Positions 52,654 to 60,827 of a stretch of 64,000 nt of DNA are shown here, piece after piece (the first letter of the stretch is position 1; each line of letters starts with the position of its first letter). Below the pieces are notes generated by a model. That model did no database searches. It worked only from the letters and a program-made list of their open reading frames with translations, and had not been told where the DNA came from. The position numbers and the translations under genes were made by a program. Origin of the DNA: an uncultured Collinsella sp. (lineage in GTDB: Bacteria > Actinomycetota > Coriobacteriia > Coriobacteriales > Coriobacteriaceae); the NCBI GenBank assembly GCA_900757595.1, contig CAAEOL010000047.1:3531-67530 (forward strand). The letters run 5' to 3'.

Positions 52654-52720
52654 AGTTGCGGTGATATAGTTCCGGTTTTAGCCCTGAGTAATCGAGTTTA
52701 GGAACTATTCCACCGCAACT
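52654..52720. repeat. 20-bp-stem hairpin, family B copy 2
   Basis: The left arm is identical to 45108-45127; the right arm (52701-52720) has two changes that break two pairs. The loop is again exactly 27 nt but of different sequence. Confidence 0.9.
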
Positions 52721-52775
52721 TACGAATGGTCGGAGCGGCTACAGCACAAGCGTCGGCGTTCGTTTGATGGTCCGC

Positions 52776-52933
52776 CACGAAAAGGGGCCATCTACTACGT
52801 TCAACTCGATGAGGCCAACCATGATCGCCTTTTTCGAAAATCGATAGGCCTTCTACCTGCGGTTTTATTTTTCGTTTTCCCGGCATGGTTGAGGGTATCC
52901 AATTAAACGTAGTAGATAGGCCCGTTTTGTGGC
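52776..52933. repeat. 158-nt inverted-repeat element (27-bp ends)
   Basis: Ends 52776-52802 and 52907-52933 match as inverted repeats at 23 of 27 positions (CTACTACGTT perfect near the inner edge). Further pairings lie inside: AACCATG/CATGGTT and TTTTCGAAAA. It could be a miniature mobile element or a long RNA hairpin; no target duplication is clear. Confidence 0.8.
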
Positions 52934-53056
52934 ATACGACCCATTCAAGCCCAATCTCGAAGGCTAAAGAGAGCCTCTCATCCACCCCTGCGGGCAAAAG
53001 ATAGCAAAGTAACAAACGCCGGGTCGCCCGTAGGTGCCCGGCGTTTGCCCAGATAA

Positions 53057-53093
53057 AACCTGCCAAAATAAACCTGTCCCTTTTTGGCAGGTT
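53057..53093 (-). repeat. ACAGG-loop hairpin, copy 9 (overlaps FtsX gene stop)
   Basis: A perfect 12-bp stem AACCTGCCAAAA/TTTTGGCAGGTT around TAAACCTGTCCCT; the last two bases are part of the TAA stop codon of the permease gene. Confidence 0.92.
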
Positions 53094-55857
53094 ACTCGGC
53101 GCTCTTGAGGGCGCCGACCATATCGATCTTGTTGAGGGTACGATTGGTGGCGAGGTTGACGATAAACGTAAAGCCAAAGGAAAGCACCACGGCGAGCACG
53201 AAGCTCAGCGGCTCGACCTCGACGTCAAAGTACAGCGACGGCATCTGCAAAATGTAGGTAAAGCTCTCGGCAAGCAGGCCACCCAGCGGCACGCCCAGTG
53301 CGGTGCCAATCGCCGTGAGGACCAACGTCTCCTTGTTGACGTAGTGGTGCACCTCGCCGCGACGGAAGCCCAGCACCTTAATGGTCGCCAGCTCGCGCTC
53401 GCGCTCGGAGATATTCGTGTTGGACAGCGTAAACACCACCACAAACGATAGGCACGCTGCCATAAAGGTCACGAGCACCACGACAGAATTGATAATCGTA
53501 AAGTTCGCCTCGTAGTTCTGCCAATGTTCGGCCGTGCTCGAGATGGTGAGCCAACCGTCGCTCTTAATTTTCTTGCTAAACGCAATCTGGTCGGCCGACG
53601 AACCCTTAAGCAGCACAAAGACGCCGTTGAGGCGTGCGCTTCGACCGAACGCACGCTCATAGGTACTCTGCGTCATGTAAAGCGTGTTGCCCAGATAGTT
53701 GAGCGAGATGTCGCTGACTTTGACCTTGGCAACATTGAGCGACGAATCCTGGACGTGTGCTGTATCGCCCGGCTGAATCCCCAGCACCAGCTGCGAGCTC
53801 TTGCTTAAATACACGTCCCCGTCACGCAGGGCGAGCGGTTCTTTGGACTCATCCTCAAGGCGAACGTAGTCGTCCAGATCCTTCGTGCGGTCATCGGGCA
53901 CCACGATCAGCTGTACGGTCTCACTCTTGCCGCCAAACGTAAAAGTGACGTTGTCGGTCATGATTGGCAGCGTCGAAGTCACGGTCACGTCGGAATCCTT
54001 GGCCGCGCTTCGCTCGTCGAGAGCCGCACACGTCTGCGAAAAATCGTCGGGATTGGCAACCGCCAACAGGTCATAGCGCGTGACGTGGCCGTACTGCTTG
54101 GGCGACAGCGCGACCGACGTATCACGAATGCCCATGCCGCAAATTACAAGCGCTGTGCAGCCCGCGATGCCAAAGATGGTCATAAAGGCGCGCTTTTTGT
54201 AGCGGAACAGGTTACGCGCCGCCACCTTGTTCAAAAAGCCCATACGGCGCCAGATAAAGCCGATGCGCTCGAGCAGAATGCGCGAGCCGGCGCGCGGGGC
54301 CTTGGGACGCATGAGCGAGGCTGGGGTCTCGGCCATCTCGTGGCGGCAGGCGATAATCGTGGCGCCCACCACGCCCACGGCAAACAGCGCCACCGAAACG
54401 ATTGAGGACACGATATCGTACGAAAGCAGCATCTGGGGCAGCGAGTACATATCGTCGAACACCGTAAACAGGAACAGCGGCAGGCCCACAAATCCGATGA
54501 TGTTGCCGAGCACGCCGCCGATCAGACACGCCCACAGTGCGTAGTCTACGTATTTGGACAGGATACGCCCGCGTGAATAGCCGAGCGCCTTGTACAGGCC
54601 GATGAGCGTGCGCTCCTCCTCGACCATACGCGTGGCGGTGGTGAGGCTGATGAGCACGGCGACGATAAAGAAGATGAACGGGAAAACCGTGGCGATGGCC
54701 TCGATCGAAGAACTGTCGCTCTCGACGCTCGAGTAGCTTGCGATGTTACCGCGGTCCTGGATGTACCAAGTGCATTCGCCAAGATCGGAAAGCTCGGCGC
54801 GGGCATCGGCGAATTGCCGATCGGCGGCGGCGCGGCGCTGGTCCAACTCGGCCTGAGCCTGGACGCGCTCCTCGCTGCCCTCGGCCATGCGGTTGATGTT
54901 GTCCTGCTCGATTCCAAAGAGCATATTCGCCTGGCGCTCGGCCGCATCCAAGCTTGCCGGCGTGTCGACCGTCAGCTCCTGAGCGCGCGCCTTCTCACGC
55001 TCCTCGCGGATCTTCTCGATGTTGCCTTTGACCTCGTTGATCTTTGTCGTGTAGGCATCTGAATAGGAGTTAAGACTCTTGGCCCCCTCGACGATCACGT
55101 GGACCGCGGAGTAGGAAGAAGATGTCGCGGCATCCTCGCTCACATAGAACTTATAGTCCGCAGCCGAAGCAGCGCGAAAGGCGTTGACTGTCGAGTCGGA
55201 GCTCACGTCGGTAGGATCGAGGACCTCGGCCGTAATGGTGTAATCGCCCGCGGCAAACTGGTCCTTGGCGCTTTGGTTCGACGAGCTCGCATCGTTGGCG
55301 GCAAAGCTCACCGTATCGCCGAGCTTTTTGCCCGAAGCCTTCAGGAACTTCGAAGTCACCGCGACCTCATCGGCACTCTCGGGCAAATCGCCGTTCACCA
55401 GCACCGGCTGATCGATGTTCTCCTTGGAGAGACTTTGCACGACCACGCGCTCGCGCGTTGTGCCAACGGCGGTATAGGCAGTCTCGGTATAGATGCCCTC
55501 GGCCGTCTCGACGCCGTCGACCTCTTGAATGGCCGCAAGATCGTCGCGCGTAAGGCCACAGGTCGACTGTACGTTAATGTCATAGACGTTCTGCTGGTCA
55601 AAATAAGCGTCGACCGAATCGCGCAAATCCTCGCAGCCCGCCTTAAGGCCGCACATCACGCTCACGCCAAGCGCGGTAATGACCACGATAGATAGGAAGC
55701 GCTTAAGACTGCCCCGAATCGTGCGGTAGATGCCACGGCGAAAAACCGTCGGCACCATATCGTTTGAGCTTTGGGCCGTGCGGTAGGTCGCGAACTCCCG
55801 GTCGCGACCCGCGTGCTCCGTATCGTGGTTTTGGCTGTTTTGGCGGTCCTGGTCCAT
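53092..55857 (-). CDS. FtsX/MacB-family ABC transporter permease
   Basis: 921 residues from the ATG at 55857; a GTG at 55869 overlapping the previous gene is also possible. It has the plan of large Gram-positive FtsX-like permeases: one N-terminal helix (about residue 50), a long extracellular domain (to about 380, with a coiled-coil stretch of Glu/Lys/Ala residues near 270-350), three helices, a second extracellular domain (about 570-780) and three final helices. It probably exports or releases lipids, peptides or lipoproteins, powered by the ATPase encoded upstream. No substrate can be given. Confidence 0.9.
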   Translation of the reverse strand: MDQDRQNSQNHDTEHAGRDREFATYRTAQSSNDMVPTVFRRGIYRTIRGSLKRFLSIVVITALGVSVMCGLKAGCEDLRDSVDAYFDQQNVYDINVQSTCGLTRDDLAAIQEVDGVETAEGIYTETAYTAVGTTRERVVVQSLSKENIDQPVLVNGDLPESADEVAVTSKFLKASGKKLGDTVSFAANDASSSNQSAKDQFAAGDYTITAEVLDPTDVSSDSTVNAFRAASAADYKFYVSEDAATSSSYSAVHVIVEGAKSLNSYSDAYTTKINEVKGNIEKIREEREKARAQELTVDTPASLDAAERQANMLFGIEQDNINRMAEGSEERVQAQAELDQRRAAADRQFADARAELSDLGECTWYIQDRGNIASYSSVESDSSSIEAIATVFPFIFFIVAVLISLTTATRMVEEERTLIGLYKALGYSRGRILSKYVDYALWACLIGGVLGNIIGFVGLPLFLFTVFDDMYSLPQMLLSYDIVSSIVSVALFAVGVVGATIIACRHEMAETPASLMRPKAPRAGSRILLERIGFIWRRMGFLNKVAARNLFRYKKRAFMTIFGIAGCTALVICGMGIRDTSVALSPKQYGHVTRYDLLAVANPDDFSQTCAALDERSAAKDSDVTVTSTLPIMTDNVTFTFGGKSETVQLIVVPDDRTKDLDDYVRLEDESKEPLALRDGDVYLSKSSQLVLGIQPGDTAHVQDSSLNVAKVKVSDISLNYLGNTLYMTQSTYERAFGRSARLNGVFVLLKGSSADQIAFSKKIKSDGWLTISSTAEHWQNYEANFTIINSVVVLVTFMAACLSFVVVFTLSNTNISERERELATIKVLGFRRGEVHHYVNKETLVLTAIGTALGVPLGGLLAESFTYILQMPSLYFDVEVEPLSFVLAVVLSFGFTFIVNLATNRTLNKIDMVGALKSAE

Positions 55858-55862
55858 GGGCG

Positions 55863-56564
<702 letters not shown>

Positions 56565-56614
56565 CGATCGGTTCCCATCTGGTCGGATAACTCTTTAGTA
56601 TTACCCATTTCACG

Positions 56615-56647
56615 CCGACCAAAAAGGGACAGGTTCATTTTGGCAGG
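56615..56647 (-). repeat. ACAGG-loop hairpin, copy 10 (reverse orientation)
   Basis: On the minus strand CCTGCCAAAA and TTTTGGTCGG pair with two mismatches around TGAACCTGTCCCT. It stands 51 bases before the start of the ATPase gene and abuts no stop codon. Confidence 0.8.
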
Positions 56648-56763
56648 TTTTATATGGGGAAACGGGGAGCGCAGGCAAGCGCCAGGAGGCAGAGAAATCA
56701 TCAACGGGGTCGGGCCGACCGCCAAACACAACGCATGCATTTCAATCTGTCAGCCAAATCATT

Positions 56764-56777
56764 CGAACAGCTGTTCG
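56764..56777. promoter_or_regulatory. LexA (SOS) box upstream of the GyrI-like gene
   Basis: CGAACAGCTGTTCG is a perfect palindrome fitting the Gram-positive SOS-box consensus CGAAC-N4-GTTCG. TATGAT boxes follow within 20 bases, and the GyrI-like start is 57 bases downstream. Confidence 0.75.
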
Positions 56778-56833
56778 TTTCTATGATATGATTCCGCTAT
56801 CTAAGCAGGCCAATACGCAGAAAGGCGGCCAAC

Positions 56834-57472
56834 ATGGCGTTCGACTTTAAGAAGGTATGCAAGGAGCTCTACAAACCTGCAAGCAAGCCGAGTATCGTAA
56901 CTGTCCCGCCAATGAGCTACGTTGCCGTTCGCGGAAAGGGCGACCCAAATACCGAAGGTGGCGAGTATCAAAACGCCCTGCCGCTGCTTTACGGCATCGC
57001 CTATACCGTCAAGATGTCGAAGAAAGGCTCAAGGAGTATCGAGGGCTATTTCGACTTTGTGGTACCGCCGCTCGAGGGTTTCTGGTGGCAAGACTCCCCG
57101 AGCGGCGACATCGATTATGTACGCAAGGACGATTTCAACTTTATCTCGTGCATTCGCCTACCCGATTTCGTCACCCGAGATGACTTTGACTGGGCAGTCG
57201 CGGAAGCCACAACCAAAAAGAAACTGGACTTTTCCGCCGTCGAGCTGCTTAAAGTTGACGAGGGTCTCTGCGTTCAATGTATGCACACCGGGCCCTACGA
57301 CAACGAACCGGCGACTGTAGGCGCTATGCATGAATACACGACCGAGCAGGGCTATGTCCCCGACTTCTCAGACACCCGTTTCCATCACGAAATCTATCTC
57401 TCCGATCCACGCAAATGTGCACCGGAGAAACTTAAAACTGTGATTCGTCATCCTATCAAGCGCGCTGAATAG
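56834..57472 (+). CDS. GyrI-like small-molecule-binding domain protein
   Basis: 212 residues. FDFKKVCKELYKPASKPSIV then VTVPPMSYVAVRGKGDPN and GLCVQCMHTGPYDNEPATVG match the GyrI-like SMBD family (YdhI/YdfI-like), which lacks the AraC HTH and binds or hydrolyses small molecules. LRLPDF-like and PEKLKTVIRHPI segments close the domain. AAAGG precedes the ATG. An SOS box in the promoter fits the DNA-damage control known for E. coli sbmC/gyrI, though the proteins are not close. Confidence 0.9.
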   Translation: MAFDFKKVCKELYKPASKPSIVTVPPMSYVAVRGKGDPNTEGGEYQNALPLLYGIAYTVKMSKKGSRSIEGYFDFVVPPLEGFWWQDSPSGDIDYVRKDDFNFISCIRLPDFVTRDDFDWAVAEATTKKKLDFSAVELLKVDEGLCVQCMHTGPYDNEPATVGAMHEYTTEQGYVPDFSDTRFHHEIYLSDPRKCAPEKLKTVIRHPIKRAE

Positions 57473-57545
57473 CGTGAGGCGTCATTTCACACGCTAGGTT
57501 TTAAGCCAGCCAGCCAGCCGCCTCCTAGGCCGTCCGGTAATTATC

Positions 57546-57572
57546 TTGACGCGGCCCGTCGCATCTTATAAG
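57546..57572 (+). promoter_or_regulatory. Promoter before the Abi-associated RNA
   Basis: TTGACG and TATAAG are separated by 15 bases, a short but usable spacing; the predicted start is near 57579. Confidence 0.45.
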
Positions 57573-57578
57573 TTTGTT

Positions 57579-57628
57579 TTGCTAAAGCTGGAAAGCCTCT
57601 CAACGATGCGCAACTCCAGCTCTTTTTC
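57579..57628 (+). ncRNA. Candidate small RNA immediately upstream of the Abi_2 gene
   Basis: A stem AGCTGGA (57586-57592) / TCCAGCT (57615-57621) with a 22-nt loop is followed by CTTTTTCT, giving a short terminated RNA that ends 16 bases before the Abi_2 start codon. It could alternatively be a leader attenuator of the Abi gene. Confidence 0.45.
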
Positions 57629-57643
57629 TATCAAGAGGCTTAA

Positions 57644-58093
57644 ATGAAATGCCGGAAGTCGCGGATATCCATCAACGAACAAATAGCACTATTGACAGAA
57701 AGCAAGGGTCTTAAGTGCTCTGATCAAAGCGAACTCGGGCGAGCTTTGGTCGAAGTCGGCCACTACAGACTGTCGGCCTACTGGTTTCCCTACAAAACCA
57801 AATGCAAGTCCGGGATTACCATCTTTCGCGAAGGCACAACATTCGAAACCATCATCTACACGTATGAATTTGACCGAGCCCTCCGGCAGTTAATGTTTGA
57901 TGCGGTCGGCAGAATTGAGATCTACCTCAGAAGCAGAATTGCCTATCTTGCCTCTGAGGAACGCGGACCTCTCTGTTACCCAGATGTCGCCATAACGAGG
58001 CTCAACTCGGCATGCCCATCGCGCTTTGCGCCGCGCTGGGATACGCCGCCGTCTTTGGCAGCGCCACCAATACGCTGCTCGCGCCGATCCTGA
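57644..58093 (+). pseudogene. Abi_2-family abortive-infection gene, 3' truncated
   Basis: The first 115 codons (to about 57990) encode the N-terminal third of an Abi_2/AbiD/AbiF protein: ISINEQIALLTESKGL, HYRLSAYWFPYK and YEFDRALRQLMFDAVGRIEI with SRIAYLASEERGPL. Full-length proteins have about 300 residues. After that the frame enters a different gene's sequence (a ClC remnant in another frame) and stops at 58093. The start (AGAGG upstream of the ATG) and leader are intact, so the gene was broken by a deletion or recombination that joined it to the ClC fragment. It is probably not a working defence protein. Confidence 0.8.
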
Positions 58094-58206
58094 TTGACTG
58101 CGGAGTCTTCGGCTTTGGCGGCTTGCCGATGTTCTTTATTGTCTGCGTCGTGGCTTACCTGTTCAACATGGATAAGTCGATCTACGCCCTGCAGAAGCGG
58201 GCGTAG
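57997..58206 (+). pseudogene. C-terminal remnant of a ClC-type chloride channel/antiporter
   Basis: About 69 codons in the frame of the ATG at 58012, beginning EAQLGMPIALCAALGY and continuing AAVFGSATNTLLAPILI, then MFFIVCVVAYLFNMDKSIYA. This is the last two helices of a voltage-gated ClC family member. The N-terminal 80% is missing, replaced by the Abi_2 gene. No ribosome site is seen for the internal ATG. Confidence 0.75.
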
Positions 58207-58213
58207 ATGGATG

Positions 58214-58305
58214 TCCAAGCAGGTGGTCTCAACCGGAAACGGCGTCCCACTCTGAGGCTGTATTCCGGGACACGGTTTCCGCTTGGAATGCCATTCGGAA
58301 AGCGC
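58214..58305. repeat. Imperfect compound hairpin after the ClC remnant
   Basis: GGAAACGGCGTCCC pairs with GGGACACGGTTTCC (two mismatches, 19-nt loop), with GTCCAAGC/GCTTGGA outside it. It begins just after the ClC stop codon, so it may be the old 3' hairpin of that gene. Confidence 0.65.
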
Positions 58306-58350
58306 ATCCCGTTCTTTCACGGCGTCTTGGCTATGCAAAGTGCCCTGGCG

Positions 58351-58929
58351 TTATTCCTCGTACGCGCCCTCAAGCCGAAGCAGCCACTCCTTGCGGTCGA
58401 GGCCACCGGCATATCCGTTGAGCGACCCGTCAGCGGCAACCACGCGATGGCACGGCACGATAATCGAAATGGGATTACGCGCAACCGCAGCCCCCACAGC
58501 ACGGGGAGACACAACGGGTGCCTCGTTTCCCGGCACACGATGTCGAGCCGCAACACGCTGGGCGATCTCGCCATACGTAACGACCTCGCCACGCGGAATT
58601 GAAAGCAGTTCAAACCAAACCTCACGCTGGAACGCCGTGCCGATCAAATGCAACGGCGGCGTAAACCGAGGCTCCTGCCCCGCAAAATAAGCATTCAGCC
58701 AAGCCCAAGAACGCTCAAGCACCGAAGAAGCCGCGCCATTTGCCGGACTTACCGAAGACATCCCACCGGCACCAGAAACCGCATCGGCACCTACGACATA
58801 CTCCGCATCCTCTTTGAGCAGCGTAGAGCCAAAGTGCTCCTGCCCCTCAAACCAAAGCCCCGTCAAACCGCGGCCATCAGCGGCAAGCAAGATTTCGCCC
58901 AAAGGCGAAGCAAACGTCGTCGTGACCAC
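58351..58929 (-). CDS. ogt: Methylated-DNA--protein-cysteine methyltransferase
   Basis: 192 residues. The acceptor Cys160 lies in IIVPCHRVV, preceded by GTAFQREVWFELLSIPRGEVVTYGEIA (HTH) and followed by LNGYAGGLDRKEWLL. It repairs O6-alkylguanine by transferring the alkyl group to itself. Two inserts make it longer than the usual 160-170 residues: Ala/Gly/Ser-rich around 45-70 and APVVSPRAV around 137-145. No SOS box is seen upstream. Confidence 0.94.
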   Translation of the reverse strand: MVTTTFASPLGEILLAADGRGLTGLWFEGQEHFGSTLLKEDAEYVVGADAVSGAGGMSSVSPANGAASSVLERSWAWLNAYFAGQEPRFTPPLHLIGTAFQREVWFELLSIPRGEVVTYGEIAQRVAARHRVPGNEAPVVSPRAVGAAVARNPISIIVPCHRVVAADGSLNGYAGGLDRKEWLLRLEGAYEE

Positions 58930-59096
58930 CAGCGGCTCCTTTCAAAACTCAGCAAACATAATACCGCGAACTGTGCAGACAACCCCCGCAGATACGTCCG
59001 GGCGGGCTCGCAATTACTTCAGCGAGGCTGTTTTTCCCAATCAAGCGAAGAAGACGCGGGGCTTCGACGCCAGGGCGGTACCCCCGCCAGCTGAGC

Positions 59097-59269
59097 TCTA
59101 ATACTTTCCCGAGAAGTGAACGAGTAAAAACGAAGCCCCGGAGCATCCACACCTTTAGACCAAAAAACCGCAGGATTCGCGCTGCAAAACCGCAGGAAAT
59201 AGCGGTCAAAATATGCCAATGCTTCGGGGGTCCAAATAAGGTCGTTCACTTCACGGGAAAAGTATTAGA
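59097..59269. repeat. 173-nt inverted-repeat element, MITE-like
   Basis: Ends 59097-59123 and 59242-59269 are inverted repeats with one mismatch and one indel (TCTAATACTTT... / ...AGTATTAGA). Inner pairings continue (GGAGCAT/ATGCTTC, TAGACC/GGTC). A minus-strand frame through it could encode a short peptide (MNDLIWTPEALAYF start), but it runs past the element and lacks a ribosome site. Confidence 0.8.
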
Positions 59270-59298
59270 CCTCAATTCGCACCAAGCCCAAAGTCACC

Positions 59299-59390
59299 CC
59301 AGGCAGCAGGCGCGAAGCGCCGCCGCTGCCGCCACGGCCCCGCAGTAGACCCAGGCGGCAGGCGCGAAGCGCCGAGGCCGCCGCCGGGAC
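59299..59390. repeat. GC-rich direct repeats
   Basis: GCAGGCGCGAAGCGCCG and GGCAGGCGCGAAGCGCCG occur twice about 48 bp apart. Each contains the small palindrome GGCGC-GAA-GCGCC (a GAA-loop hairpin). Confidence 0.7.
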
Positions 59391-59483
59391 CAGGGCCCGC
59401 AACAGCCACGCGCCCCCACATCAGCCCAGCGGCCCCAACCAACAACGGCCCCATCGCAGGCCGCTCGCAACAGCGTCACCGCA

Positions 59484-59613
59484 GGCGGGGGCCGGGCTTA
59501 GTTTTCAGAACACTCCGCAGACCAGTGTGGCGCCTTGTCCGCGGCTCCGAAGGAGCAGGACAAGGCGCCACACATGGTCGAGGACGTTCTGAAAACTAAG
59601 CCCGGCCCCCGCC
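59484..59613 (-). repeat. 130-nt compound hairpin after asd
   Basis: A perfect 28-bp outer stem (59484-59511 with 59586-59613), a perfect 16-bp inner stem (59525-59540 with 59558-59573) and a CTCC-GAA-GGAG tip. The element ends 14 bases from the asd stop codon. No T-tract. Confidence 0.92.
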
Positions 59614-59627
59614 GGACAGGTCCACCG

Positions 59628-60653
59628 CTACTCGCAGAGCAGCTTAGCGATCTGGACGGCGTTGGTTGCCGCGCCCTTACGGATTTGGTCGCCGCAGCAC
59701 CAGAAGGTGATACCGCGCGCGGCCTCGGGGTTCGAGATGTCGCGACGCACGCGGCCGACCCAAATCAGGTCCTGGTCGGACGTATCCATCGGCATGGGGA
59801 AGCGGTCGTGTGCATCCTCGGCGCTCATGTCGTCAACCAGCTTGACGCCGGGAGCGGCAGCCAGCGCAGCACGGGCCTCCTCAACCGTAATGTCGCGCTC
59901 AAACTCAAGCGTAATGCTCTCGGAGTGCGAGCGCAGCACGGGCACGCGCACGCAGGTGCAGTTCACGCGCAGCTCGGGCAGATGCATAATCTTGCGACCC
60001 TCGTTTTGCAGCTTCATCTCCTCGGAGGTAAAGCCCTCCTCCTTGACGCCGCCAATCTGCGGAATCAGGTTGCTCGCGAGCTGGGCGGCAAATGCGCGCG
60101 GCTCGGGAATCTCCTCGCCACGGCCCAAGGCGGCCAGCTGAGCCTCGAGCTCGGCCATGCCGGGAGCGCCGGCACCCGAAGCAGCCTGATACGTCGAGAC
60201 GATCATGCGCTTCACGCCGGCGAGCTGATGCAGCGGCCACGTAGGAACCAGGCCGATGATGGTCGCGCAGTTGGGATTGGCGATAAGGCCGTGATGCCAC
60301 TTGATATCGTCGGCATTGATCTCAGGCACAACCAGCGGCACTTCGGGATCCATGCGGAAGGCGTGGCTGTTGTCGACCACGACGGCGCCGCGCTTGACGG
60401 CCTCGGGCAGCAGCTCCTTGGCGATATCGTCGCCGGCAGCGCCGAGCACGATGTCGCAGCCCTCAAAAACCTCGGGGCAAGCTTCCTCAATCACGATCTG
60501 CTCGCCGCGGAACTCAACGGTCTTGCCCGCAGAGCGCGCGCTCGCCAGCAGCTTGAGCTTACCGACCGGAAACTCCTGCTCGTTGAGGCACTCGAGCATC
60601 TGGGTGCCCACGGCTCCCGTCGCGCCCAAAATAGCAACCGTGTACTGTTTCAT
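59628..60653 (-). CDS. asd: Aspartate-semialdehyde dehydrogenase
   Basis: 341 residues from the ATG at 60653 (AAGGGGG upstream), not the frame's earlier start. It reduces aspartyl phosphate to the semialdehyde for lysine, threonine and methionine synthesis. NADP site ILGATGAVGTQMLECL, catalytic Cys129 in IANPNCATI, and the His in LRSHSESI fit the Asd family. It is downstream of lysC on the same strand, separated by a 174-bp gap with hairpins. Confidence 0.95.
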   Translation of the reverse strand: MKQYTVAILGATGAVGTQMLECLNEQEFPVGKLKLLASARSAGKTVEFRGEQIVIEEACPEVFEGCDIVLGAAGDDIAKELLPEAVKRGAVVVDNSHAFRMDPEVPLVVPEINADDIKWHHGLIANPNCATIIGLVPTWPLHQLAGVKRMIVSTYQAASGAGAPGMAELEAQLAALGRGEEIPEPRAFAAQLASNLIPQIGGVKEEGFTSEEMKLQNEGRKIMHLPELRVNCTCVRVPVLRSHSESITLEFERDITVEEARAALAAAPGVKLVDDMSAEDAHDRFPMPMDTSDQDLIWVGRVRRDISNPEAARGITFWCCGDQIRKGAATNAVQIAKLLCE

Positions 60654-60727
60654 GCTTCCCCCTTTAAAGGTTGTGGCTTTTGCCCGCACGCCGAGCAGGC
60701 CGATTATTGTTGCCAGTGTATACAAGA

Positions 60728-60754
60728 ACGGGGCGGATATAAAACCCGCCCCGT
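60728..60754 (-). terminator. Hairpin between lysC and asd
   Basis: ACGGGGCGG/CCGCCCCGT with a 9-nt loop; on the minus strand TTCTTGTAT follows. A second hairpin GATTTTTGGA/TCC-T-AAAAATC lies at 60788-60813. Confidence 0.65.
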
Positions 60755-60827
60755 CGAAACGAAACCGAAACGAAACGCCCAACAGTAGATTTTTGGAACA
60801 CGTCCTAAAAATCCACCGGGATGGAAA

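Larger units (their letters stand above)
52600..53056. other. About 460-bp non-coding region with two large hairpins
   Basis: No convincing gene. It carries the family-B hairpin at 52654-52720, a 158-nt inverted repeat at 52776-52933, and then runs into the ACAGG-loop copy at the stop of the following gene. Confidence 0.7.
58930..59627. other. About 700-bp gene-poor region with three repeat structures
   Basis: I find no supported gene. It contains a 173-nt inverted-repeat element (59097-59269), a very GC-rich stretch with two near-identical direct repeats (about 59299-59385), and a 130-nt compound hairpin (59484-59613) ending 14 bases from asd. Confidence 0.7.

Noticed and set aside
52698..53177. 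Minus-strand open frame of 159 codons in the region before the FtsX gene
   Set aside because: It runs through two palindromic elements and the FtsX stop codon and has no domain or ribosome site.
59019..59249. 76-codon minus-strand frame through the 173-nt inverted repeat
   Set aside because: No ribosome site, it crosses the end of the repeat into unrelated sequence and is more likely a by-product of the palindrome. It is kept only as a remark in the repeat entry.
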